Assembly (NCBI GenBank): GCA_012799255.1
Contig: JAAZLQ010000321.1
Location: forward strand, 77,262 to 141,261
Origin: Bacillota bacterium
GTDB taxonomy: Bacteria; Bacillota_G; Limnochordia; DTU010
Direction of reading: 5' to 3'
DNA: 64,000 bases
Below the pieces are notes generated by a model. It saw nothing but the letters and a program-made list of their open reading frames with translations, did not search any database and was not told where the DNA came from. Positions 61,108 through 64,000 of this stretch are shown here, one piece after another. The position numbers and the translations under genes were made by a program. Position 1 is the stretch's first letter. The number at the start of each line of letters is the position of its first letter.

Positions 61108-61704
61108 TTAAAACTCTAAAATGTGGAATCCGTAGCCATTGATCACTGTGGTATCATTCACGACATCAATGCGATTTTGCTTGAGTCCATAATTGAGATG
61201 AGTGTGGCCATGAATAAAGTAGCGTGGTTTGTATTTGTGAATGATGTGGGAAAACGTTAAGAACCCTTTGTGGCATTGATCTTCTGCATCGTGAATGCCA
61301 AAAGGGGGTGCATGGGTTAACACAATGTCAATCTTACGTCCAAACAGAAAACGCCAGGCCATCTTGCGCCAGATCGTCCTCATTTGACGTTCAGTGTATT
61401 GTATTGCGGAAGGGTGATGGTAGAACATCGATCCTTCAAAACCTACAATTGTCAGACCTTTAAACGTGACCACCTTTCCATGGATGTCATCGCCGCCATC
61501 TGGGGGATTATGGGCATAGTTATCGTCATGATTACCCCGCACATAGTAAAGTGGCGCATTGAAAACAGACATGAGGTAGGATAGATACCAGGGCGGTAAA
61601 TCGCCTACGGAAAGTATTGCATCAATAGACTCTGGAAAGCGATCGCGCCGAAAATGGTCATATAATTGTGGATCAACCGTGTCGCCAACAATCAAAAGTT
61701 TCAA
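61108..61704 (-). CDS. Metallophosphoesterase (calcineurin-like)
   Basis: The 198-residue protein has the metal-binding VGDT, SVGDLP, RGNHDDN, LTHAPP and HGHTH motifs, all as in the calcineurin-like phosphoesterase family. It hydrolyses phosphodiesters or phosphomonoesters; the substrate is unknown. TTG 61704 is chosen since GGGAGG stands seven bases upstream. It is just downstream of the 100-residue gene and precedes the ParB-like gene, so these three likely share a transcript. Confidence 0.88.
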   Translation of the reverse strand: MKLLIVGDTVDPQLYDHFRRDRFPESIDAILSVGDLPPWYLSYLMSVFNAPLYYVRGNHDDNYAHNPPDGGDDIHGKVVTFKGLTIVGFEGSMFYHHPSAIQYTERQMRTIWRKMAWRFLFGRKIDIVLTHAPPFGIHDAEDQCHKGFLTFSHIIHKYKPRYFIHGHTHLNYGLKQNRIDVVNDTTVINGYGFHILEF

Positions 61705-61730
61705 ACCAGATCCTCCCAATCTAACGCACG

Positions 61731-62033
61731 TCATTCACTCTTGCTATTCTCTTCCTGGGCCACAAGGCGTTTTTCTTGAACCGCTTCCATGATTTTGCTC
61801 TCTAGGGTAACGCCCTTTATTCTTTCCCAGAGTTTTGGTGGATGGATGACAGAAGAGTAACGTTTTGGCGCCTTATACCAGACACCCTGGGGGCCGTCAA
61901 CAGCTTCGACTTTGGCATAATTATCAATGAGAGTGACTCTAATTCCCCATCTTTGGCCTGGGGCAATTTCGAGATAAACAGCAGATTTATCGGTGGGACG
62001 ACTCCATTGGCCCTTATTCAACTCTTTTAACAT
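61731..62033 (-). CDS. Small protein of unknown function (100 residues)
   Basis: I do not recognise this protein. It is a charged, soluble sequence with a beta-type middle (VYLEIAPGQRWGIRVTLID) and a helical, glutamate-rich tail. GAGAGGATG lies before ATG 62033. The gene is the first of the minus-strand set followed by the metallophosphoesterase and ParB-like genes, so it may be linked to them. It begins in a 298-base intergenic region shared with rex. Confidence 0.65.
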   Translation of the reverse strand: MLKELNKGQWSRPTDKSAVYLEIAPGQRWGIRVTLIDNYAKVEAVDGPQGVWYKAPKRYSSVIHPPKLWERIKGVTLESKIMEAVQEKRLVAQEENSKSE

Positions 62034-62331
62034 TATTTCATCCTCTCCCACTAGTAAGTATTACACATTAGTCAGCTAATTCCTAGTCAGATTAGGAGCT
62101 GGTTGTGTTGCTACTGTTAACGATCTGTATCTTTTTGGTTTGCGAAATTCAAAACTACGTTCTTCGTCAAGGGATATACTCCCTTTATTACTTGGTTCTA
62201 CATCTGCACCCTTATTCCTTGGTTATGAGTCTGGGGAAACATCTATGCACTAATTTTGCCTTGTGAAAAAGGATGCAAGGCTAATTCGTCGAATAATTAT
62301 CGAACATACCACTTTCTCAAGGAGGAATATG
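62034..62331. other. Intergenic region between small gene and rex
   Basis: No coding frame is supported here. The main feature is the palindrome AAGGGA (62170-62175) with TCCCTT (62181-62186) around TATAC, which overlaps a TATACT at 62176-62181 that could be the -10 of rex. No clear -35 was seen. A divergent promoter for the minus-strand set would also have to be here, but I could not find a good match. Confidence 0.5.
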
Positions 62332-62994
62332 ATGACAGCACGAGGAAGGAAAAAAGGCGAACCAATTCCGCAGGGGGTTGTGGGACGTTTACCAGTTTAT
62401 TTCCGTTATCTATCGGAATTAGAATTAAAAGAAGTTGATAGGGTTTCTTCAGCCCAACTCGGCGAGGCTTTAGACCTCACTGCAGCCCAAATTCGTTCTG
62501 ACTTAAGTTATTTTGGATCCTTTGGGCAACAAGGCTATGGTTATAATGTTACTGAGTTGCTTCAGCAGGTTAAGCAAATCTTGGGAATGAATAAAAAGTA
62601 TTCATTAGTCTTGATAGGCGCTGGCAACATTGGTAAGGCTATTGGCAGTTATGATTGGTTTCGTGCCGAGGGTTTTGAGATTAAGGCGATTTTTGATAAT
62701 GCTCCCCATCTAATTGGTAACATTCATGGTGGTTGCGCAATTCGCCCCATTAGCGATCTTCCCCAATATCTTCAAGACAACGCTACAGACATTGGTGTTA
62801 TCGCCACTCCAAAGCAGGCTAGCCAAGAAATCTGTGATTACTTAGTCCAAGGTGGAGTCAAGGGTATTTGGAACTTCTCGCCTGCAAACCTTGATGTTCC
62901 CGATGACGTTGTTGTGGAGGATATCCACCTTACGGATAGTCTTTTGCGTCTCGCTTTTCGCTTAAATGAACGCGGTGTTGGTACCAGATCGTAA
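62332..62994 (+). CDS. rex: Redox-sensing transcriptional repressor Rex
   Basis: The 220-residue protein has an N-terminal winged-helix (RLPVYFRYLSEL, LGEALDLTAAQIRSDLSYFG) and a Rossmann NADH domain (LIGAGNIGKAIGS). It binds DNA when NAD+ is high and releases when NADH rises, controlling fermentation and electron transfer genes; the Rnf operon and alcohol dehydrogenase would be natural targets. AAGGAGG six bases ahead of ATG 62332 fixes the start over 62329. Confidence 0.94.
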   Translation: MTARGRKKGEPIPQGVVGRLPVYFRYLSELELKEVDRVSSAQLGEALDLTAAQIRSDLSYFGSFGQQGYGYNVTELLQQVKQILGMNKKYSLVLIGAGNIGKAIGSYDWFRAEGFEIKAIFDNAPHLIGNIHGGCAIRPISDLPQYLQDNATDIGVIATPKQASQEICDYLVQGGVKGIWNFSPANLDVPDDVVVEDIHLTDSLLRLAFRLNERGVGTRS

Positions 62995-63060
62995 AAATGG
63001 TGCGCAGGAAAGTTGAAAATAGTGCATAATATCCTGTAAAAAGACTAAAGAGGTGTTCGT

Positions 63061-63831
63061 GTGTTATTACAAGGAAAGCGCATAGCTATTTTCAACATTG
63101 CCAACAAGCGTAGTATCGCTTGGGCGATAGCTAAGTCCATGGATGCCCAGGGAGCCCACTTAATTCTGGGCTATCAAAACGACCGTACTAAGGATACAGT
63201 AGAGAAGTTAGCCCTCGAGTTGCAACAGGAACCCATTGCCGTTCTGCCATGTGATGTATCCTTTTCCGAGCAGATTGAAGACGTCCAGGAGACAATCAAG
63301 GAAAAAGTTGGTACAGTCCATGGTTTGGTCCATGCCCTAGCTTTTGCTCCGCGAGAGTCGTTGCAAAACCCATATCTTTTTACCGAAAGGGAAGACTTCC
63401 TAACCGCCTTGGAGATCAGTACCTATTCGTTGGTTGCTTTGGCTCGGGCGCTAACTCCGGTTTTTGCCAGCCAAGCTAGCATTAGTACCCTCACTTATTA
63501 TGGGGCAGAAAAAGTAATGCCCAGTTACAATGTGATGGGGGTTGCTAAAGCAGCTTTAGAAGCTAGCGTACGTTATTTGGCCCATGATTTGGGTCCTGCA
63601 GGCGTGCGAGTTAACGCCATTTCAGCTGGACCGATTAATACTGTTGCTGCTAGGGGAGTATCTGGGTTTTTGGATATACTTCAGGTCCATGAGCAAAAGG
63701 CACCACTCAGGCGTACGGTAGAAGCGCGGGAAGTGGGGGATACGGCCACTTTCTTGGCCAGTGATTTAGCTAGTGGCATAACTGGTGAAGTGATTTACGT
63801 GGATACAGGTTATAATATCATGGGATTTTAA
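63061..63831 (+). CDS. fabI: Enoyl-[acyl-carrier-protein] reductase (FabI type)
   Basis: The 256-residue SDR protein has the FabI opening GKRIAIFNIANKRSIAWAIA, the TLTYYGAEKVMPSYNVMGVAKA segment with catalytic tyrosine, then YxxxxxxK, and NAISAGPI with the usual tail. It makes the last reduction of fatty acid elongation using NADH. GTG start with AGAGGTG five bases upstream. It follows rex after 66 bases. A bidirectional hairpin ends the unit. Confidence 0.94.
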   Translation: MLLQGKRIAIFNIANKRSIAWAIAKSMDAQGAHLILGYQNDRTKDTVEKLALELQQEPIAVLPCDVSFSEQIEDVQETIKEKVGTVHGLVHALAFAPRESLQNPYLFTEREDFLTALEISTYSLVALARALTPVFASQASISTLTYYGAEKVMPSYNVMGVAKAALEASVRYLAHDLGPAGVRVNAISAGPINTVAARGVSGFLDILQVHEQKAPLRRTVEAREVGDTATFLASDLASGITGEVIYVDTGYNIMGF

Positions 63832-63846
63832 TAGCGGAAATAGTGA

Positions 63847-63877
63847 AAAGCACCGGACCTAAGTCTGGTGCTTTTCT
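63847..63877. terminator. Bidirectional intrinsic terminator
   Basis: A long stem with one G-T pair (AAAAGCACCGGAC at 63847-63857 with its partner to 63875) is flanked by A-rich and T-rich tracts, ending fabI on the plus strand and the partial FMN-binding gene on the minus strand. Confidence 0.8.
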
Positions 63878-63895
63878 GTTGGGTGTGTTGGTGAA

Positions 63896-64000
63896 CTATC
63901 TGGTTGAAGCTCTATCTAAAGCATCACGGACTGCAAGGTTACTCATGGCTGTGAGGCCGGTTGCGCCACTGATTACATCAACATAACCAGGTTCGGAAAC
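63896..64000 (-). CDS. FMN-binding domain protein, C-terminal fragment
   Basis: The minus strand from the right edge reads an open frame of 34 residues to a TAG stop at 63896-63898. It contains VISGATGLTAMSNLAVRDAL, matching the SGAT-x-T flavin-attachment motif and the following helix of FMN_bind domains, as in RnfG and pentaheme-like FMN-binding proteins. The rest is outside the window. It is likely a substrate for ApbE-type flavin transfer and extracytoplasmic. The hairpin just downstream is its terminator. Confidence 0.7.
   Translation of the reverse strand, partial: VSEPGYVDVISGATGLTAMSNLAVRDALDRASTR

Overview
This is a gene-dense, unbroken chromosomal segment with about 68 protein genes and no rRNA, tRNA, CRISPR array, insertion sequence or prophage that I could see. 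Gene content points to an anaerobic, endospore-forming, motile member of the Firmicutes. It carries a GerA-type germinant-receptor operon, SpoVD and DacF-like spore or cell-wall proteins, an Rnf ion-pumping complex, Rex, tyrosine phenol-lyase, several DegV/TmrL-style Firmicute housekeeping genes, strong AGGAGG ribosome binding sites and frequent GTG/TTG starts. Several proteins also hint at an outer membrane: a secreted protein ending in an aromatic beta-signal-like strand, a LolA-like neighbour, a BepA-like M48 protease and an oligopeptide-binding protein without a lipobox. A diderm lineage such as Limnochordia or Halanaerobiales is therefore possible, but this is inference.

Layout. 1-2.6 kb: thioredoxin-like protein (cut by the left edge), CcdA and a GlpA-like FAD protein. 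2.6-5.0 kb (minus): tyrosine phenol-lyase and DegV. 5.1-6.9 kb: small protein and secreted alpha/beta hydrolase. 6.9-9.2 kb: cold-shock gene, then fliD behind an excellent sigma-28 promoter. 9.3-10.9 kb: methyltransferase, a tandem ComFB-like protein and a small orphan. 10.9-15.1 kb: an unassigned structured RNA region followed by the germination operon (A-C-small-B order). 15.1-19.2 kb: phosphoglucomutase, a tandem HD/HD-GYP protein and a split chromate transporter. 19.3-27.7 kb: TetR regulator, an oligopeptide importer lacking its own ATPases, an ABC-2 exporter, MscS and a Cas4-like Fe-S nuclease. 27.7-37.2 kb: HAD hydrolase, Ogt, MATE, alcohol dehydrogenase, M20 peptidase, split ThrE exporter, TGS-uridine kinase fusion and radical SAM protein. 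37.2-44.4 kb: membrane-anchored FMN/GltB-like protein, LacI regulator, secreted protein plus M48 protease with a propeller-like tail, hydroxyacid dehydrogenase, FmdB-like protein and two envelope proteins. 44.5-51.9 kb: TrmL, the rnfCDGEAB-apbE operon and thioredoxin reductase. 52-59.5 kb: cell-wall genes (M23 endopeptidase, alanine racemase, FemAB-like, D,D-carboxypeptidase, SpoVD), with a CsoR-like repressor and a nitrilase-like protein among them. 59.5-64 kb: Nth, a ParB-like protein, metallophosphoesterase, Rex, FabI and the end of an FMN-binding protein that runs off the right edge.

How the genes work together. Redox and energy metabolism stand out: Rnf with its flavin transferase ApbE, TrxB, CcdA/TlpA, Rex, iron alcohol dehydrogenase and FMN/FAD proteins would balance NADH, ferredoxin and thiols in a fermenter. 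Peptidoglycan and spore genes form a second theme. Start sites were chosen from ribosome binding sites where these were clear, and many differ from the longest open frame. All functional names are by recognition of motifs and family resemblance; no database search was run.
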